Both the position numbers and the translations under genes were made by a program. From a virus: a stretch of DNA of 56,210 nt. Position 1 is the first letter of the stretch, and each line of letters begins with the position of its first letter. Location: the IMG/VR virus record IMGVR_UViG_3300020420_000018, positions 1-56,210 of that record; one strand, 5' to 3'. The notes under the pieces were generated by a model that was given only the letters and a program-made list of their open reading frames with translations, was not told where the DNA came from and did not search any database. Shown piece by piece: positions 7,688 through 15,857 of the stretch.

Positions 7688-8272
7688 ATGGCAAAAACTA
7701 ACAAAGACGCTGCCTTTGGCTTAAGAGCTATCGGCAAAGTTGGTCAGAATAGAGACAACCAGGGTTTAGGGGAGTATAGTATATCATCTGGTGATACTAC
7801 TAAAATCTTCTTCCAAGATGCGGTTTCAGCGACAGCAGCAGGTACAATTCACCAAGCTGCAGCTTCTGAAGCTTTCCTTCTTGGATCACTCAATGGTGTC
7901 TTTTACACTGATCCAACAACTGAGAAGCCAACGTTCGCTAATCACTATGTAGGTTCAATCGCTGCAAGTGATATTAAAGCTTTCGTGGCTGACGACCCGT
8001 ATGAAAGATTCGAGATTCAATCGAACAAAGCTACTGCGCACGCGCAGTCAGATGTGTTCAATAATTTCGACATCGAAGTAACGGCTGGAAATGCTGCTAA
8101 CAATGTTTCTAAATCGGAACTAAACCACAGCACAGCTACTACTGGTACGGCTCAACTAAAAGTAACAGGTATCTCAACTGATGTAGAGAACAGTACAATT
8201 GGCGCTGCCAACTTGAACTTTGTTGTCATGATCAATGAGCACCTGTATAACGCTAAAAATAACGGTATATAA
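7688..8272 (+). CDS. Capsid decoration-like virion protein
   Basis: A 194-residue protein with strong AAGGAGG. Its start, NKDAAFGLRAIGKVGQNRDNQG, and the central GSLNGVFYTDPTTEKPTFANHY and DDPYERFEIQ match a widespread virion protein of marine phages placed directly before the major capsid gene. Ala/Thr/Asn-rich beta-type composition suits a head surface (decoration) protein. The exact role is inferred from position. Confidence 0.65.
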   Translation: MAKTNKDAAFGLRAIGKVGQNRDNQGLGEYSISSGDTTKIFFQDAVSATAAGTIHQAAASEAFLLGSLNGVFYTDPTTEKPTFANHYVGSIAASDIKAFVADDPYERFEIQSNKATAHAQSDVFNNFDIEVTAGNAANNVSKSELNHSTATTGTAQLKVTGISTDVENSTIGAANLNFVVMINEHLYNAKNNGI

Positions 8273-8294
8273 TAGTTAGAATAGGAGAAAAAAC

Positions 8295-9206
8295 ATGGCT
8301 ATATCACGAGGACAACTAGTTAAGGAACTAGAACCAGGCCTGAATGCACTATTCGGACTGGAATACAAACGTTATGAGAATCAGCATGCTGAGATATACG
8401 TAACAGAAACTTCAGACAGAGCGTTTGAAGAAGAAGTTATGTTATCTGGTTTTGCAAATGCTGCAGTTAAACCGGAAGGTTCTGGCGTAGTTTTTGACAA
8501 TGCTCAAGAAACTTACACAGCTAGATACACTATGGAAACTGTTGCACTAGCGTTCGCGATCACTGAAGAAGCGATCGAGGACAACTTGTATGATAGACTT
8601 GCGTCTAGATATACAAAAGCATTAGCTAGATCCATGGCGAATACTAAACAAATCAAATCAGTGGATCCGCTTATTCAAGGTTTACCAACTACGAATAATT
8701 TTGATTCAGGTGATGGTGTTTCTTTATTTAACACTGCTCACCCAACAATCGCGGGCACTGTATCAAACACGTTAGCGGTACAAGCTGACTTGAATGAAAC
8801 TTCATTAGAGCAATCATTAATCGATATTGCTGCACTTACAGACGAAAGAGGTCTAAAAATTGCTGCAAGAGGTGTTAAAATGATCGTTCCAAGTGAACTT
8901 CAATTCACTGCTGAAAGACTGATGAAGTCTCAAGGTAGAACGTCAACTGCTGATAATGACATTAACGCAATTGCGTCAATGGGAATGGTTCCACAAGGTT
9001 ACAGAGTTAATAACTTTTTAACTGACACGGATGCGTTCTACATTATCACTGATGTACCTAACGGTATGAAGTATTTCGAAAGAACTCCAATCAGAACAGC
9101 GATGGAAGGTGATTTCGATACTGGAAACGTAAGATACAAAGCTAGAGAAAGATACAGATTTGGTGTATCTGACTACAGAGGTATCTTTGGTGTTGAAGGT
9201 TCATAA
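8295..9206 (+). CDS. Major capsid protein
   Basis: A 303-residue protein with AGGAG site and efficient-looking context. It resembles the Mu gpT-like major head subunit family: MAISRGQLVKELEPGLNALFG at the start, then a Tyr-rich strand, TVALAFAITEEAIEDNLYDRL, a loop TNNFDSGDGVSLFNTAHPT, and the C-terminal RYRFGVSDYRGIFG. It should form the HK97-fold shell. A strong hairpin follows the stop codon, consistent with a high-level transcript ending here. Confidence 0.85.
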   Translation: MAISRGQLVKELEPGLNALFGLEYKRYENQHAEIYVTETSDRAFEEEVMLSGFANAAVKPEGSGVVFDNAQETYTARYTMETVALAFAITEEAIEDNLYDRLASRYTKALARSMANTKQIKSVDPLIQGLPTTNNFDSGDGVSLFNTAHPTIAGTVSNTLAVQADLNETSLEQSLIDIAALTDERGLKIAARGVKMIVPSELQFTAERLMKSQGRTSTADNDINAIASMGMVPQGYRVNNFLTDTDAFYIITDVPNGMKYFERTPIRTAMEGDFDTGNVRYKARERYRFGVSDYRGIFGVEGS

Positions 9207-9220
9207 TACTTAAGAAATTT

Positions 9221-9243
9221 GAGGCGGGACACAATCCCGCCTC
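9221..9243 (+). terminator. Hairpin terminator after capsid gene
   Basis: GAGGCGGGA pairs perfectly with TCCCGCCTC across a 5-base loop, only 14 bases after the capsid stop. The U-tract after it is weak (ATTCT), so it could also act as a 3' end stabiliser. Confidence 0.7.
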
Positions 9244-9264
9244 ATTCTACAGATAGAAAGAATA

Positions 9265-9537
9265 ATGACTACATTTCTAGTAACTATTTGGGCTTATGAT
9301 CACCACGCTAAGTTTAGTGTTAAATGTGACAATAGCTCAACCTCACTAGAAAAAGCTATACTTGACAAGTTAGGAGAAAAAAGTATAGTTTGGGAATATC
9401 TTGGAATATCTTATGATAACAAGATAAACAGAATAACCTATGAGGAGGTTATCGATGGAACAAATGATGCAACACTTAAACGACCTTTATCAACAAAAGA
9501 GGGGTCTGGATCTACAGTGGGAGCAAGAGCATCTTAA
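9265..9537 (+). CDS. 90-residue protein of unknown function
   Basis: Starts MTTFLVTIWAYDHHAKFSV; a weak Shine-Dalgarno (AGAAAGAA). The first 65 residues look like a compact alpha/beta domain; the C-terminal 25 residues read through the next gene's start. Not recognised. Its position between capsid and neck genes suggests a minor structural or regulatory protein. Confidence 0.5.
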   Translation: MTTFLVTIWAYDHHAKFSVKCDNSSTSLEKAILDKLGEKSIVWEYLGISYDNKINRITYEEVIDGTNDATLKRPLSTKEGSGSTVGARAS

Positions 9538-9682
9538 AGAGGGTAGATATACTCTCAATATGGTCAAGATAGATCGAAAAGTTCGAGATGTCTTAAGCCA
9601 CATCAAAATGGCAGAAGCTCAAAGAGAGCATCTGCGAAACAAAGTTGATGGTGCTGCTCCGCAAGTTTCCGTAGCTACTTAA
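9455..9682 (+). CDS. 75-residue coiled-coil protein
   Basis: I chose ATG 9455 because GAGGAGG lies 6 bases upstream. The product, MEQMMQHLNDLYQQKRGLDL onward, is a single long charged helix with a heptad-like pattern (about 1-65). It overlaps the previous gene by 83 bases in another frame. Similar short coiled coils near capsid genes serve in head completion in some phages, but nothing here proves that. Confidence 0.5.
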   Translation: MEQMMQHLNDLYQQKRGLDLQWEQEHLKEGRYTLNMVKIDRKVRDVLSHIKMAEAQREHLRNKVDGAAPQVSVAT

Positions 9683-9731
9683 ACAAAAAGCTACATCGTT
9701 GGAAAAATTCCACTCCGCACTACAGGCTCTC

Positions 9732-9760
9732 TTGCACTCTACTAAAAACTAGTATATAAA
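9732..9760 (+). promoter_or_regulatory. Candidate sigma70-type promoter for the 9847 gene
   Basis: TTGCAC (9732-9737), 17-base spacer, TATAAA (9755-9760), in a 164-base gap downstream of the capsid terminator. It matches four of six and five of six consensus bases. Transcription would give a leader of about 80 bases. Confidence 0.45.
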
Positions 9761-9783
9761 AAAACTAACTATACAATTATTTA

Positions 9784-9824
9784 GAACATAGACGCGTATA
9801 GTCGACGGCCTAGAGACTATGTTC
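9784..9824 (+). other. Inverted repeat in the 5' leader of the 9847 gene
   Basis: GAACATAG (9784-9791) and CTATGTTC (9817-9824) form a perfect 8-bp stem with a 25-base loop that contains the palindrome GTCGAC. It lies just before AGGAGG of the next gene, so it could stabilise the mRNA or act in translational control. Confidence 0.4.
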
Positions 9825-9846
9825 GGAAAACTAGGAGGATATAATT

Positions 9847-10368
9847 ATGGCAAATACTACATTTGATGGTCCGGTAAGATCGAAAAACGGTTTTATCAAC
9901 ATAGGACCAGGGATGACTAAATCACTAAGTGCGGATACAGTTCTAACTGTACAAGAACATGCAGGTAGAATTCTGCTTTTAAACGATGCTGATGGTAAGT
10001 TTACTCTACCTACTATCAACGTAACTGCAGACTCTGCTGTTGCAGGTCCAGGTAGTGATCCAAACAATAAAAATAACATTGGTGCAAGTTTCTATTTTTA
10101 CATAGAAACAGCTGCTACTGATCTTGATATCAAGACAGATGGTACTGATAAATTTACAGGTGCTGTGATGCTTGCTGTTGATGACGGAGCTAAAAAAGCC
10201 TTCGTACCAGCTGCAGCTAATGATGTTATGACTTTTGATGGTGGAACTGCCGGCGGTTTAGCTGGTTCAGTCGTTCAAGTTACTGCTGTTGATGCTAATA
10301 ATTATCTTGTTCACAATTCACTAGTAATTGCGACAGGAACAATTGTTACACCATTTGCAAACGCGTAA
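9847..10368 (+). CDS. Virion surface-like protein
   Basis: A 173-residue protein with very strong AGGAGG. The sequence is Ala/Thr/Asp/Gly rich with beta-strand patterning: MANTTFDGPVRSKNGFINIG, TVLTVQEHAGRILLLNDADGKF, NNIGASFYFYIE. Similar proteins follow capsid genes in marine phages and are likely head or fibre decorations. It has its own promoter and terminator, suggesting high, separate expression. Confidence 0.6.
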   Translation: MANTTFDGPVRSKNGFINIGPGMTKSLSADTVLTVQEHAGRILLLNDADGKFTLPTINVTADSAVAGPGSDPNNKNNIGASFYFYIETAATDLDIKTDGTDKFTGAVMLAVDDGAKKAFVPAAANDVMTFDGGTAGGLAGSVVQVTAVDANNYLVHNSLVIATGTIVTPFANA

Positions 10369-10378
10369 TAAATAATTT

Positions 10379-10398
10379 TGTGGGCCTTCGGGCCCACA
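10379..10398 (+). terminator. UUCG-loop hairpin terminator
   Basis: TGTGGGCC, loop TTCG, GGCCCACA: a perfect 8-bp stem closed by the very stable UUCG tetraloop, 10 bases after the 10368 stop and followed by TAAAATTTT. Confidence 0.75.
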
Positions 10399-10418
10399 TA
10401 AAATTTTAAGGAGAAAAA

Positions 10419-10721
10419 ATGACAACATTTGGATCATCACAAGATGGAGTGGCGACTAACGTAACTACAGAGACTAAAACTATTCAGACTGGTAGAACTA
10501 GAGTGTACGGAGTGCATGTATCTGGACCAAACCAAGCTGGTGTTTTAGATCTTAAAGATGGCTCAACGTCTAAAGTAAAATTAAATAAAGGTGCTCATAT
10601 TCATGATATGACAATTAATTTTCCTGTGCCAATTTTATTTAAGACTAATCTTAATACTGCTTTTACTACAGAACAGATTACGGCTATCACTGTGTTTCAT
10701 AGTGGCGGAAATAACTCGTAG
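10419..10721 (+). CDS. 100-residue structural-module protein
   Basis: Strong AAGGAG site. Beta-rich pattern with TKTIQTGRTRVYGVHVSG, GVLDLKDGSTSKVKLNKG and a final FHSGGNNS. It resembles small structural proteins of marine phages that report as ligand- or fibre-like beta sandwiches. Another beta protein of similar size and style is at 21328. Function unknown. Confidence 0.55.
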   Translation: MTTFGSSQDGVATNVTTETKTIQTGRTRVYGVHVSGPNQAGVLDLKDGSTSKVKLNKGAHIHDMTINFPVPILFKTNLNTAFTTEQITAITVFHSGGNNS

Positions 10722-10730
10722 GAGGTTTAC

Positions 10731-11666
10731 GTGGCTTTTTCAGGCACAAGTACATTCGAGAAATTTCTCTCGATCGATGATATTATAACTGAGTCTTTTG
10801 AAAGATTAGGATTCTTTGATTACTCTGGTAATGATTTAAGATCTGCCAGACGTTCCTTAAATATAATGTTTCAAGAATGGGACAACAGAGGTTTACATTT
10901 TTGGGAAGTTGCGAGAACTGCAATTACATTAACCTCTGGTCAAAGCGAATATCAAATTTTTAGATCACCCTCAGATGGAAATGCTAACGGAATAACTACA
11001 ACTTTAAGTTCTGGTATTTCATCTACAGCTACAACTATCCCTGTTTCATCAACAAAAAATATGAATGATACAGGAAAAATTAGAATTAATTCTGAAGTAA
11101 TTACTTACACTTCTATTTCAGGAAATAATATTTTATGTTCTGCTTCTGATCGTGGAGCAGACGGAACTACTGCTGCAGGTCATACATCTGGAGATACTGT
11201 TACAAATTTTGTTGATATGGTTTCAGATATTTTAGAAGCTAGTTTTAGAAATGAAAGCGATGTAGACACACCACTTTCAAAAATTAACAGATCACAATAT
11301 CAAGCTTTTTCAAATAAAAGTTCTACGGGCCAACCATCACAATATTTTGTGCAAAGATTTATAGATAAAGTTACAATAACTTTATATTTAACGCCAGGTG
11401 ATACACAAGCTGGCAAATTTATTTATTTCTATTATGTCAAAAGAATTCAAGATGCAGGTAAATATACTAACGAAGCAGATGTAGTTAATAGATTTGTGCC
11501 CTGCATGTGTGCAGGTTTAGCTTATTACATGGCTATGAAAAAAGCACCACAAAGAACTCAAGAAATGAAATTAATTTATGAAGATGAAATACAAAGAGCA
11601 TTGCAAGAAGATGGATCCCCTGCAAGTGTTTACATTTCACCTAAAACTTATTATCCGGAGATTTAA
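10731..11666 (+). CDS. Head-tail adaptor, P22 gp4-like
   Basis: A 311-residue protein with a GTG start after AGGAGGT. The N-terminal segment IDDIITESFERLGFFDYSG then RRSLNIMFQEWDNRGLHFWEV is the characteristic helix pattern of P22 gp4-type tail accessory factors, which plug beneath the portal. A beta insertion (about residues 85-150) carries TTIPVSSTKNMNDTGKIRI. The C-terminal part ends SVYISPKTYYPEI. Followed directly by two further neck proteins. Confidence rests on pattern and order. Confidence 0.65.
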   Translation: MAFSGTSTFEKFLSIDDIITESFERLGFFDYSGNDLRSARRSLNIMFQEWDNRGLHFWEVARTAITLTSGQSEYQIFRSPSDGNANGITTTLSSGISSTATTIPVSSTKNMNDTGKIRINSEVITYTSISGNNILCSASDRGADGTTAAGHTSGDTVTNFVDMVSDILEASFRNESDVDTPLSKINRSQYQAFSNKSSTGQPSQYFVQRFIDKVTITLYLTPGDTQAGKFIYFYYVKRIQDAGKYTNEADVVNRFVPCMCAGLAYYMAMKKAPQRTQEMKLIYEDEIQRALQEDGSPASVYISPKTYYPEI

Positions 11667-12037
11667 TGTCTAAGTTTGCAAAAGGTAAATACGCACTAGC
11701 AATTTCTGATAGAAGCGGACAAGCTTTTCCGTGGAGAGAAATGGTTACAGAATGGAATGGTGCGTTTGTACACTTATCGGAGTATGAACCAAAGCAACCA
11801 CAATTAGAACCAAAACCTTTTGTGGCTGATCCACAAGGTTTAGAACAAGCAAGACCTCAACGTTTTCCATCTGATCAAATTGGCGGTGGAAATATGGTAG
11901 CTAGTTTAACTTTACCTGGAGATTTTGCCTTTCAAGATTTTAGTAATAGTAGTATGGTACCTGAAGATCCATCTGTTATAAATGGAAGAAGACAAGCACA
12001 AATAAATGTAGGGGAGGTTACGGTAAGTATAACATGA
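11666..12037 (+). CDS. Neck protein resembling a Zn-ribbon family without its cysteines
   Basis: A 123-residue protein sharing one base with the previous stop. The core ISDRSGQAFPWREMVTEWNG and then EYEPKQPQLEPKPF is close to a phage family in which the same frame carries two CxxC pairs. Here Ser and other residues replace the Cys, so the metal site is absent. The family lies between adaptor genes and probably joins head and tail. Confidence 0.55.
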   Translation: MSKFAKGKYALAISDRSGQAFPWREMVTEWNGAFVHLSEYEPKQPQLEPKPFVADPQGLEQARPQRFPSDQIGGGNMVASLTLPGDFAFQDFSNSSMVPEDPSVINGRRQAQINVGEVTVSIT

Positions 12038-12684
12038 CATATACAGAGTTGGTACAAAAGATTAGAGATTACACAGAGGTTACAAGCACAGTTTTAACTG
12101 ATACTATTGTAAATGGATTTATTGAAAATTCAGAGTTTAGAATTTTAAGAGATGTAGATTCTGATAATAATAGAAGATATGTAACGGCTAATTTAATAGC
12201 TGGCACAAGATTTATAGATACACCTGCTAATTTATTAATAATTAGATCAGCTCAGATTGTAGATTCTGATGGAGTAGGTCAAGCTGATAACAGAGATTTT
12301 TTACAATACAGAGACACTAGTTTTATGTCAGAATTTAATAATTTAAATTCACAAGGGGTGCCTAAATATTATAGTAATTGGGACGAAGACACTGTGGTTG
12401 TGGCTCCAACTCCAGATGCTACCTACACAATTCAATTAAATTATATCTTGAAACCTGATGGATTATCGAGTACAGTTCCAACTACATATTTAAGTCTGCA
12501 ATTTCCCAACGGACTTTTGTATGCATGCCTAGTCGAGGCTTTTAGTTTTCTAAAAGGGCCAAATGATCTCTTGCAATTATACGAAGGAAGGTATAAACAA
12601 GCGGTAGAAGGCTTCTCAATAGAACAAATGGGAAGAAGAAGACGAGACGAATATCAAAGTGGTGTTCCTCGTATAGGAAAATAG
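12034..12684 (+). CDS. Tail adaptor protein (gp6/SU10 adaptor-like)
   Basis: A 216-residue protein; its ATG overlaps the previous TGA. It begins MTYTELVQKIRDYTEV, has FIENSEFRILRDVD, RSAQIVD, QLNYILKPDGLSSTVPTTYLS and a helix YACLVEAFSFLKGPNDLLQLYEGRY. This layout of an N-terminal helix pair, a beta region and a C-terminal helix matches the connector/adaptor proteins of short-tailed phages. Lies in the expected place after the gp4-like gene. Confidence 0.65.
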   Translation: MTYTELVQKIRDYTEVTSTVLTDTIVNGFIENSEFRILRDVDSDNNRRYVTANLIAGTRFIDTPANLLIIRSAQIVDSDGVGQADNRDFLQYRDTSFMSEFNNLNSQGVPKYYSNWDEDTVVVAPTPDATYTIQLNYILKPDGLSSTVPTTYLSLQFPNGLLYACLVEAFSFLKGPNDLLQLYEGRYKQAVEGFSIEQMGRRRRDEYQSGVPRIGK

Positions 12685-12696
12685 GAGAAAATAAAT

Positions 12697-13134
12697 ATGG
12701 CTATAACACAAGCAATTGCAAACTCTTTTAAAAAACAATTATTAGATGGTGATCAGGATTTTACTGCAGCACCAGCTGGTGATATTTTTAAAATAGCTCT
12801 TTATACTTCTTCAGCAACTCTAAACTCAGCAACAACTTCTTTCACAACTGGAAACCAAGTTCCAAACTCTGGTCAATATACATCTGGTGGTGGAAAGCTA
12901 GTTAACTTAGCAACTTCAATTACAGCTGGTGTAGCAAGAGTAGACTTTTCAGATAGATCATTCACTGGAGTTACTATTACTGCTAGAGGTGCTTTAATCT
13001 ATAATACATCGTTCTCAAATGCAGCGGTGGCAGTTTTAGATTTTGGAGCAGATAAAACAGCTACATCTGGAGTTTTCACAATTCAGTTTCCAGCTCAAAC
13101 TTCAACAGCAGCGATTTTAAGAATCTCTGGTTAA
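12697..13134 (+). CDS. Tail or fibre protein, 145 residues
   Basis: AGGAG site. Starts MAITQAIANSFKKQLLDGDQDF and then a beta-rich Thr/Ser/Ala domain: GDIFKIALYTSSATLNSATT, SGGGKLVNLATSITAGVARVDF, ITARGALIYNTSFSNAAVAVLDFG. Such proteins are common in marine phage tail-fibre clusters. Probably a virion spike or fibre subunit. Confidence 0.6.
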   Translation: MAITQAIANSFKKQLLDGDQDFTAAPAGDIFKIALYTSSATLNSATTSFTTGNQVPNSGQYTSGGGKLVNLATSITAGVARVDFSDRSFTGVTITARGALIYNTSFSNAAVAVLDFGADKTATSGVFTIQFPAQTSTAAILRISG

Positions 13135-13136
13135 TT

Positions 13137-13151
13137 AGGAGGTAAACTCCT
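13137..13151 (+). promoter_or_regulatory. Hairpin that hides the ribosome binding site of 13152
   Basis: AGGAG (13137-13141), loop GTAAA, CTCCT (13147-13151) form a perfect 5-bp hairpin that ends right at the ATG. The stem includes the Shine-Dalgarno sequence, so translation could be limited until a ribosome opens it. Confidence 0.45.
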
Positions 13152-14114
13152 ATGGCATCAGGAACTTGGAACACTGGCTTTTGGGGCCAAAACCAATGGA
13201 ACGATTCAGCAGACCCAACTTTTACAGTTACGGGTATTGCCCTTACTGCATCTTTAGGTAACGAAACAACTGTTGGTGAAATTAATCTTGGTTGGGGTAG
13301 ATTAGCATGGAATGATTCTGCATGGGGTATTGCAGGAAATCTTATAGCACCTGGTCAAGCACTTACAGGAACTTTAGCTAGTGTCGTAGCTTCTATAGAT
13401 GTATCTCCAGGTCCATCTACAAATAATAATCAACTTATTACAACTGCTCTTGGTTCTGTAAGTGTAGATATAGCAACTACAATTTTTCAAACAGGTTTCG
13501 CACTTACCAATAGTTTAGGAACAGCTGATGCTGGCCCTGATGCTATGGCTACAGGTAATGCAATGTCCATGGGTCTTGGAACTATAGATGCATTCAACCA
13601 AACAGGTTGGGGTAGACAAGGTTGGAATATTAATGCTTGGGGAGTTGAAGGTGAATTTGCAAATGTTGATGTAACTGGTATTGCAATGACAGCTGCGGCT
13701 GGAACATTAGCGATGACTGGTGATGCTAATTTAACTCTTAATACTTTAAACGTAGCACAAGCAACTTTAGGTATTGTAGATCCAGCACCAGATGCTTCTA
13801 TAACTGGAAATTTAATAACCGCAAATTTAGGAACAGCTGTAGGTCAAGCCGGAGCAGGTGCAAGTCCCACAGGTATTGCGATGACTGCAGGATTAGGAAC
13901 GGCTGTAGGTGTTCCTGGACAAACTATTGTACCAACCGGTTTTCCATTAAATAATCAACTAGCTTCAGTTTCTGTTGCAATTCATATTGATATTCAACTT
14001 ACAGGTTTAAGCTTGACTATGAACCAAGGATCTGGTAGTGCTTTGATCTGGAACGAAGTTAATACAGGTTCAGCGCCTATAACACCTCCAGGATGGCAAG
14101 AGGTAGCTGCATAA
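13152..14114 (+). CDS. Repeat-containing tail fibre protein
   Basis: A 320-residue protein built of two repeat types. WG boxes occur three times: WNTGFWGQNQWNDS, GWGRLAWNDSAWGI (about 55-68) and GWGRQGWNINAWGV (about 152-165). Between and after them is a run of TG-x-x-MT/LT-x-x-LGT units such as TGIALTASLG, TGNAMSMGLG, TGIAMTAAAG, TGIAMTAGLG. The pattern suggests a solenoid or trimeric fibre shaft. Located among fibre genes; likely part of the host-binding apparatus. Confidence 0.65.
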   Translation: MASGTWNTGFWGQNQWNDSADPTFTVTGIALTASLGNETTVGEINLGWGRLAWNDSAWGIAGNLIAPGQALTGTLASVVASIDVSPGPSTNNNQLITTALGSVSVDIATTIFQTGFALTNSLGTADAGPDAMATGNAMSMGLGTIDAFNQTGWGRQGWNINAWGVEGEFANVDVTGIAMTAAAGTLAMTGDANLTLNTLNVAQATLGIVDPAPDASITGNLITANLGTAVGQAGAGASPTGIAMTAGLGTAVGVPGQTIVPTGFPLNNQLASVSVAIHIDIQLTGLSLTMNQGSGSALIWNEVNTGSAPITPPGWQEVAA

Positions 14115-14140
14115 TGAGTTTGACAGAAACTCATATTTTT
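14114..14140 (+). terminator. Rho-independent terminator after 13152 gene
   Basis: ATGAGTTT (14114-14121) pairs with AAACTCAT (14127-14134) across GACAG, followed by ATTTTT (14135-14140). The stem begins at the last base of the stop codon. Stem plus U-run is a classic intrinsic terminator. Confidence 0.7.
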
Positions 14141-14169
14141 AATAAAATGAACGTATAAGGAATTAAAAA

Positions 14170-14871
14170 ATGGCGAATTCTACATCTGCTAGTCTAAAAC
14201 TTACAGTACAAGCAACCGGTGAAAACTCGGGAACTTGGGGTCAAATCACAAATACAAATTTACTTATTTTAGAACAAGCTATCGGTGGCTTTACAACTTT
14301 TAACTTAACTAACGCTAATAGAACTTTAACTTTTACAAACGGTGCTGTATCAAACGGTAAAAATGATGTTATTAAATTAACAGGTACTTTAGCAGGAACT
14401 AGAACTGTTTCTATTCCAGATGGAGTAGAAAAAGTTTATAATGTACAAAATGCTTGTGACCACGCAGGAAATACTTTAACTTTTAAAACTGCATCAGGTA
14501 CAGGTGTCCTTTTATGTGAAGGAAATAATTACGTATTATATTCTGACGGAACTAATGTAGTAAAATTATCTGAGCAAAGAAACTGGAGAGTAGTATCTGC
14601 AGCGGAAACAGTTCAAGCTGGTGCTCAACTTTTAGTAAATACAAACGGTGGAGCAGTAACAATTACACTACCTGCATCCCCTGCTACAGGCGATGAAGTT
14701 TCATTTGTAGATCAGGGTTATGATTTTAATTCTAACGCATTGACTGTTGGAAGAAACAGTTCTAATATAGCTAACGCAGCCGCAGATTTAGTGGTAAACA
14801 CTCAAGGTGCTGGTTTCTGTTTAGTATTTTCAGGAGATGCTACAACAGGTTGGACATACAAGGAGAAATAG
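14170..14871 (+). CDS. Tail fibre-like protein
   Basis: A 233-residue protein with AAGGAA site. Starts MANSTSASLKLTVQATGENSG and shows alternating beta strands: TFNLTNANRTLTFTNG, NDVIKLTGTLAGTRTVSIPDG, GAQLLVNTNGGAVTITLPASP. The NSGTWGQITNTNL motif is widespread in fibre proteins of marine phages. It sits just before the tail-collar gene with 3 bases between, so they probably form parts of one fibre. Confidence 0.6.
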   Translation: MANSTSASLKLTVQATGENSGTWGQITNTNLLILEQAIGGFTTFNLTNANRTLTFTNGAVSNGKNDVIKLTGTLAGTRTVSIPDGVEKVYNVQNACDHAGNTLTFKTASGTGVLLCEGNNYVLYSDGTNVVKLSEQRNWRVVSAAETVQAGAQLLVNTNGGAVTITLPASPATGDEVSFVDQGYDFNSNALTVGRNSSNIANAAADLVVNTQGAGFCLVFSGDATTGWTYKEK

Positions 14872-14874
14872 AAT

Positions 14875-15447
14875 ATGGCAAATTACGAAGCAACAAAATA
14901 CGATTTCGACGGAGCAAACCTTACAGGTATCGAAGGAATTCCTACAGCTACTATTGTACCGTGGTCTTCTTCTTCAGTGCCAACAGGTTTCTTAGAGTGT
15001 AATGGTGCAACTGTTTCAAGATCAACTTATTCAGCTTTATTTGCAATCGTAGGTACAACTTATGGAGCCGGTGATGGGGCGTCTACTTTTGGATTACCAG
15101 ATCTACAAGACAACGTAGCAATGGGTAAATCAGGAACTAAAGCTTTAGCATCAACTGGTGGAGCAAATACAGTAGCTTCAACTGGAAACATTGGTGGTTC
15201 AACAGCAAACGCAACTTTATCAACAGCTCAATTAGCATCCCACTCCCACAGTTCTGGAACGCAGAGTGGTACTCATAGAGCTCCGCAATATCCAGCCTTT
15301 CCAAATTTTGGAAATGCAGCTAGTGGTAACACTGGAAACCAAGGTTCAGGTACAGGTCACCAACATAATATGAGTGCTACTTTTAGTGGTGACTCAACAT
15401 CAGTTTTACAACCTTATTTAACGATTATTTATATTATTAAGACGTAG
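14875..15447 (+). CDS. Tail collar domain protein (receptor-binding tip candidate)
   Basis: A 190-residue protein with a Phage_Tail_Collar-type domain: IVPWSSSSVPTGFLECNG, ATVSRSTYSALFAIVGTTYGAG and GLPDLQDNVAMGKSG (about residues 25-85). The C-terminal half is Gly/Ser/Thr/His rich with HSHSSGTQSGTH and GHQHNM, which could bind metal as in T4 gp12-type fibre tips. Role: fibre end that contacts the host surface. Confidence 0.75.
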   Translation: MANYEATKYDFDGANLTGIEGIPTATIVPWSSSSVPTGFLECNGATVSRSTYSALFAIVGTTYGAGDGASTFGLPDLQDNVAMGKSGTKALASTGGANTVASTGNIGGSTANATLSTAQLASHSHSSGTQSGTHRAPQYPAFPNFGNAASGNTGNQGSGTGHQHNMSATFSGDSTSVLQPYLTIIYIIKT

Positions 15448-15455
15448 GAGAAATT

Positions 15456-15857
15456 ATGGCAACAAATTCAACATGGACAGTAGTATTAGAAGACAAAGCA
15501 GTTATTAAAAATAATGGCGCTGAGTCAGGCACTGGTTATAATATTGATGATGAGGCTTTTTGGGGTCAATCTAAATTTTCAAATATTTGGGCAATCCAAT
15601 ATGAAAATACAGTTGCAAGTGATCAAGTAGAATTTAGAGATGAAACTCCTCATTGTAGTTACGCCGATGCTAATTTAGGTGACTTTCAAGAATTTATTAC
15701 AAGATGGGATGCAGCGCACTTAGCTAAATTACAAGCTGATTGGGACGCTGATGGTCCAATTGTAACTTATGATCGAGAGGGTAATATAGTTTCTACTGAA
15801 ACTGAAGAAGAAAAAATTGCTAGATTAGGTGCAAGACCTACTTCTTACTCTTCTTAA
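15456..15857 (+). CDS. Tail-module protein of unknown function
   Basis: A 133-residue protein with AGGAG site. WTVVLEDKAVIKNNGAESG, a Trp-rich middle (FSNIWAIQYENT) and FQEFITRWDAAHLAKLQADWD; the C-terminus is acidic. This family often follows collar or fibre genes in marine phages and may be a fibre chaperone or cap. Its stop codon overlaps that of the converging gene at 15854. Confidence 0.55.
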   Translation: MATNSTWTVVLEDKAVIKNNGAESGTGYNIDDEAFWGQSKFSNIWAIQYENTVASDQVEFRDETPHCSYADANLGDFQEFITRWDAAHLAKLQADWDADGPIVTYDREGNIVSTETEEEKIARLGARPTSYSS

